A DNA stretch of 64,000 nt from Bacteroidales bacterium (lineage in GTDB: Bacteria > Bacteroidota > Bacteroidia > Bacteroidales > F082): contig JANJUV010000007.1 in assembly GCA_024710405.1 (NCBI GenBank), positions 248,001-312,000 on the forward strand. The letters run 5' to 3'. Position 1 is the first letter of the stretch. Each line of letters opens with the position of its first letter. A model generated the notes under the pieces. It searched no databases and was not told the DNA's origin. It saw only the letters and a program-made list of their open reading frames with translations. Position numbers and translations under genes: made by a program. Shown here one piece after another: positions 17,839 through 25,188 of the stretch.

Positions 17839-18720
17839 TTAGTTTAAAATTTCCAATAATTCTACTTCAAATATTAAAGGTGTATGTGGAGGGATTATGC
17901 CAACGTTTCTTTCGCCGTAAGCAATATCTCCGGGCAATACAAAACGTGCTTTTCCGCCAACTCTCATTTTTTGAATTCCTTCTTCGAAGCCCGGGACTAC
18001 CTCGTTCATACCAATCGTAAATTCAAAAGGCTCGTCTCTTTCATAAGAAGAGTCAAACTTGGTTCCATCTGTAAACGTTCCCATATAATGAAGCTTCACT
18101 TTTTGGCCTCTTGCAGGCGTTTTTCCATTTCCCTTCTGAAGATGAATGACCACAAGCCCAGATTCCTCAGGTTCAACAACAACATTATTCTCCTGCTTAT
18201 AAATGGACAAAAGCATATTTCCCCTGATCTTCATTTCTTCGAGAAACTTTTTCTTTTCGATGTTAAATTGTTCCGGTGTATAAAAATTCTTAAGCCTGAC
18301 ATTGATTAGCATCATTTCGCCCGGTTTGATAAACTCTGGTACTCTTTTAGCCTTAAGTATCTTAAGAACAACCGAATCCGCAGGGCACTGAAAACTAGCC
18401 GAATCTCCTTTATGCATCATGGCTATGCCTTCGTAAAAATCACCTCTGAATATTGAGGCTGTAAGCGGAAACTGCATGGGGCGTTTGATGTCCTTACTGT
18501 TGAAAATCACGGTATCCCTGACCTTGTAGGTCATTTCAACTGTTAAAATATCATTGATAGAAACCTTTGCAGAATCAGGATTACGTTCATGAAATTTATA
18601 AAAAAGCCCCGACTTTGTTTTCTTATATCCACGCAGATGTTCGGGCTTGCAGGAAAAAACAACTGCAGCAACTACGATCATTATAAAAGCAATCCGAAAA
18701 AAAGAAATGTTCATTATCAT
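17839..18720 (-). CDS. FKBP-type peptidyl-prolyl isomerase lipoprotein, two FKBP-like domains
   Basis: The 293-residue protein has a signal peptide with lipobox VVFSC, a degenerate FKBP-like unit (about 35-160) and a well-kept C-terminal FKBP domain (about 205-293) with LHYMGTFTDG, KFDSSYERDEPFEF, NEVVPGFEEG, IAYGERN and IFEVELLEI. The tryptophan of the binding pocket is phenylalanine (PGF), a common substitution. Residue conservation suggests a working isomerase. It lies 7 bases behind the single-domain gene and 4 bases before the three-domain gene. Related FKBP lipoproteins include GldI of gliding Flavobacteria, but nothing here proves that role. Confidence 0.9.
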   Translation of the reverse strand: MIMNISFFRIAFIMIVVAAVVFSCKPEHLRGYKKTKSGLFYKFHERNPDSAKVSINDILTVEMTYKVRDTVIFNSKDIKRPMQFPLTASIFRGDFYEGIAMMHKGDSASFQCPADSVVLKILKAKRVPEFIKPGEMMLINVRLKNFYTPEQFNIEKKKFLEEMKIRGNMLLSIYKQENNVVVEPEESGLVVIHLQKGNGKTPARGQKVKLHYMGTFTDGTKFDSSYERDEPFEFTIGMNEVVPGFEEGIQKMRVGGKARFVLPGDIAYGERNVGIIPPHTPLIFEVELLEILN

Positions 18721-18727
18721 TAATATG

Positions 18728-19273
18728 CTAATCCATTGTTACAACCTCAATATCATACACTAAAGTTGCTTTAGGTGGAATCCTGTCGTCATCACCAAGC
18801 AACCCAAAACCGAGGTGCGAAGGTAGTATAAATTTAGCCTTGTCTCCTACCTTAAGCATTAATATTCCCTCTTCCAAGCCGGCTTCTACCCCACCCCTGC
18901 CAACAATAAACTGCTTTAATCCATCAGTACGGTAATCATACACCAATGTTCCGTCAATAAGTTTCACAGTATGCTTCAGGCTGACAAGTCTTCCTCGTTT
19001 AACCGGTTCACCGGTTCCTTTATAATATATCATGCTTCTTAGCCCTGTTTTACTGGTTTCCATGTTCCAGTTATACCGTTTTACAAGGTTATTAATTTCC
19101 TCGTTCTCCTTCTTGAGCAGATATCGGTTTACCTTTTCAAGAGGTTCCTTTAATGTTTCTTCGGAATGAGACGCCTGTTCGGGTTTTTGGGTTATTGCCG
19201 AATCGCAGGCTGTGAATAAAAAAATACAAATAATATTGCTAATTATCAAACACTTAACAAAAATGCACTTCAT
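18728..19273 (-). CDS. FKBP-type isomerase-like lipoprotein, single divergent domain
   Basis: The 181-residue protein has a lipobox ending FLFTAC, a charged linker, and one FKBP fold (about 95-181): LKHTVKLIDG, GRGGVEAGLEEG, KFILPSHLGFG, RIPPKATLVYDIEV. Several binding-pocket positions differ from active FKBPs: no FDSS, GL in place of the tryptophan region, and LGFGLLGDDD instead of LAYGE. It may therefore be a binding protein more than an isomerase. The start codon overlaps the nrnA stop in an ATGA, so the two are translationally coupled. Confidence 0.86.
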   Translation of the reverse strand: MKCIFVKCLIISNIICIFLFTACDSAITQKPEQASHSEETLKEPLEKVNRYLLKKENEEINNLVKRYNWNMETSKTGLRSMIYYKGTGEPVKRGRLVSLKHTVKLIDGTLVYDYRTDGLKQFIVGRGGVEAGLEEGILMLKVGDKAKFILPSHLGFGLLGDDDRIPPKATLVYDIEVVTMD

Positions 19274-20304
19274 TGTTCATCATATTGATAATTTATTTCT
19301 TCATGGATCTCAGGGAGCAGCTTAATAAGCCTGCTAACGGTTTCTTTAAGCGATAGCTGGGAATTGCCGCCAGCCGCGTTCTGGTGACCGCCCCCTTCAA
19401 AATACCTGCGAGCAAAATCGTTTACCGAGAACCTGCCTTTCGAACGAAACGACAAGCGAACATGATCTTTTTTTTCTGTCAGCAACACTGCCATGTTAAT
19501 AGAAGCAATTGACAGGGGAAAATTAACAACTCCCTCTGTATCACCTATTTGATAATTAAACTGTTTCAGATCTTTGCGTGATAGTGTAATTATTGCCGTC
19601 CGGTATTCTTCCATAACCATCATACGGTTGTTAATGGCATGCCCGAGTAGTCTGAGCCGGTTCTCTGAAAAGGTATCATAAATCAGTCTGTGAATACGCT
19701 CTGCATTGGCCCCCTTGTCTATCAGATATGCAGAAGACCTGAATGTTTCCGAATTATAAATAGCATGGCTGAACGAACCAGTGTCGGTCATGATACCAAC
19801 ATAAAGGCAAGAGCTGACATCAGCATCGATATACTTTTCGAGCCCCAGAGTTATTATAAGTTCAAAAATAAGTTGTGAAGTACTTGAGATTGATACTTTA
19901 GAAATAAGAATATCAAACTCTTCTGCTACGGGCTCGGGATGGTGGTCTATCAATATCTTGGTTGCGTCTGCCTTAATAAGATCATCAGCCATAACACCGC
20001 TTCGCTTCATTGAATTGAAATCTAGACAAAATATCAGGTCAGCTTCATCAATAAGTGCACGTGCCTCTTTGACCTGATTCTCATAAACTATTACTTCATT
20101 AATATGTGGCAACCATGAAAGAAATCCGGGATACATATTCGGAATGATCAGCTTAACCTGATGACCCAGTTGTCTGAGAAGCAGAAATAATGCCAACGAC
20201 GATCCAATGGCATCCCCATCAGGGTTTGAGTGTGATGTGATTACTAATTTCCGCTCAATGGAAATAAGCTCTTCTAACTTTTTAATCACTTTTAAATCTA
20301 TCAT
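19270..20304 (-). CDS. nrnA: DHH-family bifunctional oligoribonuclease/PAP phosphatase
   Basis: The 344-residue protein has all DHH/DHHA1 landmarks: HSNPDGDAIGSS (motif I), FCLDFNSMKRSG, the ILIDHHPEP signature, GIMTDTGSF, and the DHHA1 motif GGGHQNAAGG near the C terminus. NrnA-type enzymes are cytoplasmic Mn-dependent phosphoesterases that degrade nano-RNA and hydrolyse 3'-phosphoadenosine 5'-phosphate. The length matches the family. It is first in an operon with three FKBP lipoproteins, a pairing that has no obvious biochemical logic beyond co-expression. DHH phosphoesterases acting on cyclic dinucleotides are an alternative assignment. Confidence 0.92.
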   Translation of the reverse strand: MIDLKVIKKLEELISIERKLVITSHSNPDGDAIGSSLALFLLLRQLGHQVKLIIPNMYPGFLSWLPHINEVIVYENQVKEARALIDEADLIFCLDFNSMKRSGVMADDLIKADATKILIDHHPEPVAEEFDILISKVSISSTSQLIFELIITLGLEKYIDADVSSCLYVGIMTDTGSFSHAIYNSETFRSSAYLIDKGANAERIHRLIYDTFSENRLRLLGHAINNRMMVMEEYRTAIITLSRKDLKQFNYQIGDTEGVVNFPLSIASINMAVLLTEKKDHVRLSFRSKGRFSVNDFARRYFEGGGHQNAAGGNSQLSLKETVSRLIKLLPEIHEEINYQYDEQ

Positions 20305-20321
20305 CTGATCTTCAGAAAGTG

Positions 20322-20329
20322 CAAAAATA
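20322..20329 (-). promoter_or_regulatory. -7 promoter box for the nrnA-FKBP operon
   Basis: Read on the - strand this is TATTTTTG, matching TAnnTTTG, 17 bases before the nrnA start codon. No convincing -33 TTG was found at the expected distance, so the call rests on the -7 box and its position. Confidence 0.5.
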
Positions 20330-20462
20330 ACTATAATTCTCCTTGTTTGGCTCTGAGCCAGATCGGCAGGCTGTATCTATGATAACATCAAAAAAACAGA
20401 CAGTTCTGGCATTATATACAAATCTTTAGATATGAATAGACCGGTAGATTATCGCAAATCCT

Positions 20463-20470
20463 TACTTTTG
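20463..20470 (+). promoter_or_regulatory. -7 promoter box for ndk
   Basis: TACTTTTG matches TAnnTTTG and lies 16 bases before the ndk ATG. Together with the box at 20322-20329 it makes this 182-base gap a divergent promoter region for nrnA and ndk. Confidence 0.55.
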
Positions 20471-20486
20471 CAAAAAAAATACATCA

Positions 20487-20906
20487 ATGTCTGGATCAAT
20501 TACTTTTACTATGGTGAAGCCCGGCTCAGTAGCCGATGGCCATGCTGCACACATTCTTGCAAAAATCGTTGAAGGCGGCTTTAATATTAAGGCCATGAAA
20601 ATGTGTCGATTGTCAAAGGAACAAGCCGAAGCGTTTTATGCAATTCACCGTGATCGTCCGTTTTTCGCCAGCCTGGTTTCTTCCATGACCTCAGGGCCTG
20701 TCATCGCAGCAATACTTGAGGCAGAAAATGCGGTTGAAAACTACAGAAAATACATTGGAGCAACTAACCCTTCAGAAGCAGTGGATGGTACCATTAGAAA
20801 AATCTATGGAAAATCAATTGAAGCTAATGCTGTTCACGGATCTGACAGTGATGCAAATGCAGAAATTGAAAGTGATTTCTTTTTCAGTAAGTTTGAAAGA
20901 TTCTGA
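20487..20906 (+). CDS. ndk: Nucleoside diphosphate kinase
   Basis: The 139-residue protein is colinear with NDK: FTMVKPGSVADGH at the N terminus (normally TLxIIKPDAV), the central RPFFASLVSSMTSGPVIA block, and the active-site segment NAVHGSDSDANA with catalytic His117. It transfers gamma-phosphate between NTPs and NDPs through a phosphohistidine, balancing nucleotide pools in the cytoplasm. Length is standard. Its stop lies two bases from the stop of the convergent XRE regulator, with a hairpin covering the junction. Confidence 0.96.
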   Translation: MSGSITFTMVKPGSVADGHAAHILAKIVEGGFNIKAMKMCRLSKEQAEAFYAIHRDRPFFASLVSSMTSGPVIAAILEAENAVENYRKYIGATNPSEAVDGTIRKIYGKSIEANAVHGSDSDANAEIESDFFFSKFERF

Positions 20907-20907
20907 T

Positions 20908-20929
20908 TTTAAGGTTCATAAACCTTAAA
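20908..20929. repeat. Nine-base perfect inverted repeat at a convergent gene junction
   Basis: TTTAAGGTT and AACCTTAAA form a perfect nine-base stem around a CATA loop, straddling the stop codon of the XRE regulator just after the ndk stop. It could serve as a bidirectional transcription stop or 3' RNA stabiliser. Neither strand has a T run directly after the stem, so it is not a textbook intrinsic terminator. Confidence 0.5.
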
Positions 20930-21373
20930 CCTGCCGTTTTTGTAAAAAAACACGATTTTCTCAATACCTGTCAAGGCTAAATAGCCTGATGTGTCGGTAT
21001 CACCATACATCTCAGGCTTTTTTGCTTCCACATCCCCTTTATCGTTTGTGTCAGCTGTCTTTTGAACCTCAGATATACTTTCAGTTTTAAATACTGATGT
21101 ATCATCCGTATCGAAAAGATCAGGTTCTTTCGTCCCCCTTCTTGCAGTTTGTGTTTCTGGCTGTGATTCGGTTGCAGGTCCGCGACCAAAAATGAGCCAG
21201 TCAAGACTGAATTCAGGAAATGATTCTTTGATCTTTATAATGAGATCAAGACTCGGCTTGTTTCGACCCGAAATAATGTGTGATATACCCGAACGCTGAA
21301 TTTCCAACACCTCTGCAAACTGTGTTGCATTCAGATTTTTTATCTGCATTATCTTAACGATCCTATCTTTCAT
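20909..21373 (-). CDS. XRE-type helix-turn-helix transcriptional regulator
   Basis: From the ATG at 21373 the protein has 154 residues; a TTG two codons upstream is a weaker alternative. The N-terminal 65 residues are a Cro/C1-type HTH: RIVKIMQIKNLNATQFAEVL, then recognition helix region SGISHIISGRNKPSLDLI. A polar, charged linker rich in T, E and D follows, and the C terminus ends in a short hydrophobic segment, IEKIVFFYKNGRFKVYEP. That tail is unlike the peptidase domain of LexA/C1-type repressors. A 14-base palindrome sits 14 bases upstream and contains the likely -7 box, so it probably regulates its own gene. Divergent from the TPR kinase/LuxR pair. Confidence 0.88.
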   Translation of the reverse strand: MKDRIVKIMQIKNLNATQFAEVLEIQRSGISHIISGRNKPSLDLIIKIKESFPEFSLDWLIFGRGPATESQPETQTARRGTKEPDLFDTDDTSVFKTESISEVQKTADTNDKGDVEAKKPEMYGDTDTSGYLALTGIEKIVFFYKNGRFKVYEP

Positions 21374-21386
21374 AGCCAAGAATTGA

Positions 21387-21400
21387 GTTACAAAAGTAAC
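21387..21400. promoter_or_regulatory. Operator-like palindrome 1, overlapping the XRE gene's own -7 box
   Basis: GTTACAAAAGTAAC is a perfect 5-4-5 palindrome whose inner edge is 14 bases before the regulator ATG. On the - strand positions 21391-21398 read TACTTTTG, a Bacteroidota -7 box, so a protein bound here would block initiation. This fits negative autoregulation, which is inference. Confidence 0.65.
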
Positions 21401-21432
21401 ATTTTTCCTTGAGAAATCATCATTATATACAA

Positions 21433-21446
21433 TTTACATTTGTAAC
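21433..21446. promoter_or_regulatory. Operator-like palindrome 2
   Basis: TTTACATTTGTAAC matches the 5-4-5 pattern with one outer mismatch. Its centre is 46 bases from that of palindrome 1. On the + strand positions 21435-21442 also read TACATTTG, a possible -7 box. Confidence 0.5.
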
Positions 21447-21687
21447 TTATCTGTTTTGTGCAAAATATTAACCTGTCAATTTAAGTGTTTCTATTTTATC
21501 ATTGTTAAACAGTCAATTAGCATATATTTATTCCTATTAATAAATTTTCAACTTATTCTTAATTTACTTCAACTTATTATATATGTAAATATATTTTTAA
21601 TATTGATTTACAATATATTATAGTGCCTATTTTTATAAATACTGATAATTTAGATCTGTATCTTAATTGCCACATGCGATGTTTTAT

Positions 21688-21701
21688 GTTACTTATGTAA
21701 C
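21688..21701. promoter_or_regulatory. Operator-like palindrome 3 (extended)
   Basis: GTTACTTATGTAAC is a perfect 5-4-5 palindrome, and the symmetry continues outward with TTAT on the left and ATAA on the right, giving nine-base arms at 21684-21705. It does not contain a full TAnnTTTG box, so here the palindrome cannot be explained by the promoter consensus. Confidence 0.65.
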
Positions 21702-21764
21702 ATAAGAAAATATATTACACATAATCAGTGATATATGCGATTTATAAGAATCTGTTTCTGCTGA

Positions 21765-21791
21765 TTTACAAATGTAATTTACTTATGTAAC
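21765..21791. promoter_or_regulatory. Operator-like palindromes 4 and 5, abutting
   Basis: TTTACAAATGTAAT (21765-21778) and TTTACTTATGTAAC (21778-21791) share a single base, so their centres are 13 bases apart. They lie about 80 bases upstream of the kinase promoter's -33 element. The close spacing would allow two dimers to bind side by side. Binding by the adjacent XRE protein is inference. Confidence 0.55.
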
Positions 21792-21872
21792 TTTTGAAAA
21801 ACGCACACGATTTTAGATTTTAAAACTTTTTACGATAGTTTTTGGCTCTACTATGGCAAAAGTTTACAAGCC

Positions 21873-21903
21873 TTGTTTGGTGAGAAATTTGATGGTATAT
21901 TTG
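21873..21903 (+). promoter_or_regulatory. Promoter of the TPR sensor kinase gene
   Basis: A TTG at 21873-21875 is followed after 20 bases by TATATTTG at 21896-21903, a good match to the Bacteroidota -33/-7 promoter. The ATG is at 21955, leaving a leader of roughly 45 bases. Confidence 0.65.
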
Positions 21904-21954
21904 TTCGCTGTTCTTCTTCCCTTTTGGGCATGAGAATTTTTTTCAACCATTACT

Positions 21955-24159
21955 ATGAAACCTGCTAATTATTTCGTTAGCCTTATTTTGCTATTGTGCA
22001 CTGTTGTACCCTCCTTTGCGAGTAAAACAGATTCGCTGATTGATATATTGAACAGAAAAAGTGATCCGCATGATCGGATACGTATTTATTTCGATATCGC
22101 ACTTGAGTATCAGAATGTCTCGCCTGATTCACTTATGCTATACGCCCGCAAGATTGAATCAACTGATGTGACAAGCAATCCGAAGGATTATTATTTCCAT
22201 AGTCTTATGTTTACCTACTACAGGCAAACCGGAGAAATTACGCCTCAATTGAATCATGCATTGAGAAGCTACCAGAGTGCAATGAAAGTAAAAGACGAAA
22301 AAAAGATTGCAGATGCGCTGAATAATTTAGGAATTGCATACATGGCATCTGGTGAACAGGATAGTGCCATCAGGCATTTTCAACTGGCACTTGAAAAATC
22401 GGAACAACTTTCGGATGATGCACGTGTAAAACGAATTCTGGTCAATTATGCAAACATATTGGTCAGCAACGGTGAGCTTGGCAGGGCTAAGGAAATTGCC
22501 ATTAAGGGTATCTCGATTGACAGTATATTCAACGACAGCCATGGTTTGGCAATCAGCTATAAACTCCTTGGAAACATTGGTTTCTATGAATCAAAATACG
22601 ATGAAGCCGTTGATGCTTACCAAAAATCATTGCAGTTGTTTGAACAACTGAACGATACTGTGAACCTAATCAATGTGGCTAACAATCTTGCGGTGGTATA
22701 TGAAAACATTCAGGATCTGGATAATGCTGCCAAACTTCACCTTCAGAATCTTGATCTTATCGAAATGACAGGCATTGAATCGCGAAAAATCAGCGTTTTG
22801 ATTAATCTGGGTAACATTTATGACAAACAGGGTAAAAAGAAAGAACGACTCAAACTGCTTGATGAAGCCTTGTCCATAGCGGTCAGGTTTAATGATCACC
22901 GACGTATTTCATTAATATATAACAATTTAGGAAATAGCGCTTATTATAATGGCAACTATCAGGAAGCACTCACTTATTTTGAAAATGCCTTGCTCGTTAA
23001 TATTCAAAACGGGAACAAACAAGAAGAAACTGTTTGTAACACAAATATAGGTTGGGCACAACTTAAACTGGGTAATGTTCATAAAGCTCTGGATGCATTC
23101 AACAGATCGGTTAAGCTTGCTGATGAAATTGAATCGCTGGAAAAGCGTATGCTCGCATTGGATGGCATCTCAGATGTTTATGTGTCAATGGGCAATTATA
23201 AAAAGGCGTTGGAATACAAAGAAATGGTATTTGCTTTAAATGATAGTATTCTCGGAGAAAAGACACGTAAAAGGATTGCCGAATTACAGACCAGATACGA
23301 TACAGAAAAAAAGATCAGAGAGATAGAGAAATTAAAGCAAACTGAGCAGGCAAACAGGCTCATTTTATCTGAGAAAGAATTAACAATCAATAAACTAAAT
23401 CTTCAGAGAACTATTTTTGCAATGTCGGCGATTCTGATAATACTAGTGACCTCAAGTGTTATCATGTGGCTGAAAATTAAGAAGGAAAAGGAAAAAGCAA
23501 TTGCTGTACACCGTGAAAGAGAGGCGGGTCTTGAAGCAGTTTTTTATGCCACAGAAGAAGAAAGAAAACGAATTGCAAAAGATCTGCATGATAGTGTCGG
23601 ACAGCAATTAAGTGCGTTAAAAATGTCATGGCAGCATTTTAATGTAACCCTTCAGCACAACCCGGAGGTTGATCAGGTTAGAATTGAAAGCATGACTAAA
23701 ATCCTGAATGATGTGATAACCGAGGTGAGAGATATTTCTCATCAGATGATGCCACGTATCCTTCAGGAATCGGGTATTATTCCGTCAATTCAAGATATGC
23801 TGGAGAAAGTCTTTAAAAACACTTCAGTTTCCTATACTTTTGAACACTTTGGAATAGACACAAGAATGAGTGAAAAAACCGAAATCGGCCTATACAGGAT
23901 TTGTCAGGAACTGGTTTCCAACATTATAAAGCACGCCTCAGCCACCCAGGTACATGTTCAATTATTTAAGAACACACAAATGCTGGTACTTCTGGTTGAA
24001 GATAACGGATATGGGATTAACACTGAAAACGCATCAAAAGGTATCGGTCTGTTAAACATCAGCAGCAGGGCCGAAACAATTCATGGAGAGTTTAATCTTG
24101 AACCCAGTCCGATAAGCGGAACACTGGCGACTATCAGAATACCAATTAACAACTTATGA
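21955..24159 (+). CDS. TPR sensor histidine kinase (HisKA_3/NarL-type)
   Basis: The 734-residue protein has a signal peptide (cleavage near VPSFAS), a TPR array (about residues 60-430) with typical units such as ALNNLGIAYMASGEQDSAI and NNLGNSAYYNGNYQEALTY, a coiled coil, a membrane helix (about 482-505), a HisKA_3 dimerisation domain with RKRIAKDLHDSVGQQLSALK (His545) and a HATPase_c domain with QELVSNIIKHASATQ and DNGYGI. It is an inner-membrane kinase whose TPRs face the periplasm and may sense a peptide or protein. It overlaps the LuxR-type regulator by 4 bases, so that regulator is its cognate partner. Confidence 0.94.
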   Translation: MKPANYFVSLILLLCTVVPSFASKTDSLIDILNRKSDPHDRIRIYFDIALEYQNVSPDSLMLYARKIESTDVTSNPKDYYFHSLMFTYYRQTGEITPQLNHALRSYQSAMKVKDEKKIADALNNLGIAYMASGEQDSAIRHFQLALEKSEQLSDDARVKRILVNYANILVSNGELGRAKEIAIKGISIDSIFNDSHGLAISYKLLGNIGFYESKYDEAVDAYQKSLQLFEQLNDTVNLINVANNLAVVYENIQDLDNAAKLHLQNLDLIEMTGIESRKISVLINLGNIYDKQGKKKERLKLLDEALSIAVRFNDHRRISLIYNNLGNSAYYNGNYQEALTYFENALLVNIQNGNKQEETVCNTNIGWAQLKLGNVHKALDAFNRSVKLADEIESLEKRMLALDGISDVYVSMGNYKKALEYKEMVFALNDSILGEKTRKRIAELQTRYDTEKKIREIEKLKQTEQANRLILSEKELTINKLNLQRTIFAMSAILIILVTSSVIMWLKIKKEKEKAIAVHREREAGLEAVFYATEEERKRIAKDLHDSVGQQLSALKMSWQHFNVTLQHNPEVDQVRIESMTKILNDVITEVRDISHQMMPRILQESGIIPSIQDMLEKVFKNTSVSYTFEHFGIDTRMSEKTEIGLYRICQELVSNIIKHASATQVHVQLFKNTQMLVLLVEDNGYGINTENASKGIGLLNISSRAETIHGEFNLEPSPISGTLATIRIPINNL

Positions 24160-24800
24160 TTAAGATAATTATAGCAGATGATCACCAATTGGTTGCCGAA
24201 GGTTTGAAATCCATTATCGAGCAGAATGGAAAATATAAAGTGATCAGCATTGCAGCACATGGCGGCGAACTGCTAAAGCAATTAGAGGTTATTTTGCCTG
24301 ATATCATCATGATGGATATCGATATGCCTGTAATGAACGGTATTGAGGCAACGATCCAGATCAGGAAGTTGTATCCGGAAATAAAGATAATTGTGCTCAC
24401 GCTGCATGCAGAGAAGGGTTTGGTTAAAAGATTAATGGATCTTGGAGCCAATGGCTTTATTTTGAAAAATTCTGACCGCGATGAGTTATTACTGGCTATT
24501 GATCACGTTTACAAAGGAGGCAAATATTTTTCCTCTGCGCTCACAATGAACCTGATTGAACAGCCGGTATCATCGGTGGTACCGGGTTCTTATGACAACA
24601 AAATAGCCCAGCTTACCGAAAGAGAAATTGAAATCCTTAAAATGATTGCCGAGGGATTATCAAACAAGGAAATTGGTGATAAACTGTTCATTAGTCATCG
24701 TACAGTAGATACCCACAGAACAAATCTGATGAAAAAGCTCGAAGTAAATAATATTGCCGGTCTGATCCGATATGCCATGAAAAATGGTTTCATCAACTAG
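24156..24800 (+). CDS. NarL/FixJ-type response regulator (LuxR HTH)
   Basis: The 214-residue protein has an N-terminal receiver (IIIADDHQLV, phospho-acceptor Asp54 in MMDIDMPVMNG, VLTLHAEKG, lysine in FILKNSDRDE) and a C-terminal LuxR HTH (about 148-214) with LTEREIEILKMIAEGLSNKEI and SHRTVDTHRTNLMKKL. The start lies in a 4-base overlap with the kinase gene. Phosphorylation by that kinase should control DNA binding; target promoters are not identified. Confidence 0.95.
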   Translation: MIKIIIADDHQLVAEGLKSIIEQNGKYKVISIAAHGGELLKQLEVILPDIIMMDIDMPVMNGIEATIQIRKLYPEIKIIVLTLHAEKGLVKRLMDLGANGFILKNSDRDELLLAIDHVYKGGKYFSSALTMNLIEQPVSSVVPGSYDNKIAQLTEREIEILKMIAEGLSNKEIGDKLFISHRTVDTHRTNLMKKLEVNNIAGLIRYAMKNGFIN

Positions 24801-24829
24801 TCTGATTATTAATACAGACAATCAGTTTT
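24800..24829 (+). terminator. Weak stem-loop after the LuxR response regulator
   Basis: CTGATT at 24802-24807 pairs with AATCAG at 24820-24825 around a 12-base loop and is followed by TTTTCC. The stem is short and AT-rich, so termination here is only plausible. Confidence 0.3.
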
Positions 24830-25188
24830 CCTGTGGATTTGAAACTCAGACATCACTTTATGTGAATCGAAATTGTGCTGGTAATAAAATAATGCTTACA
24901 AAGATTTCCTGAAACCTACGTTTTTTACCCTAATTGAAACCCTTGTTTTACCCGATCTGAGATTACATTGCTTTTCAGGATTTTTGGCAGAGAAATTTCA
25001 TAGTACATCCTTATTCTTGTTGGGCAGATCCGGGGGCCAAAGTTGTTTCAGGCTTTGAGGTTTTTGCTTGGGTTCCCCGGAATTCCCAACATAATTCGTT
25101 AACCCTAATATGCATGCAAACCTGATTTAAGTTATACTTAGAATCAAACTCAGTCAGAGTCAACCGGGGACTAATAAAATGTTGTTTA
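24801..25188. other. 388-base intergenic region without a supported gene
   Basis: The gap lies between the convergent LuxR regulator and subtilase genes. Apart from the weak stem-loop at its left end I see no RNA gene or element. The right half contains three copies of CCGGGG or its complement (25030-25035, 25075-25080, 25164-25169), which stand out in an AT-rich gap. A 64-codon frame on the - strand at 25011-25205 has no recognisable features and is not called. Confidence 0.5.

Larger units (their letters stand above)
21374..21954. other. Long AT-rich divergent regulatory region
   Basis: This 581-base gap between the XRE regulator and the TPR sensor kinase is strongly AT-rich and has no credible coding frame. 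It contains five copies of a palindrome of form KTTAC-N4-GTAAY (listed separately), a -7 box for the regulator inside the first copy, and a -33/-7 promoter for the kinase gene near its right end. The middle part, about 21450-21680, is A/T runs in which I see no further organised signal. Confidence 0.7.
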
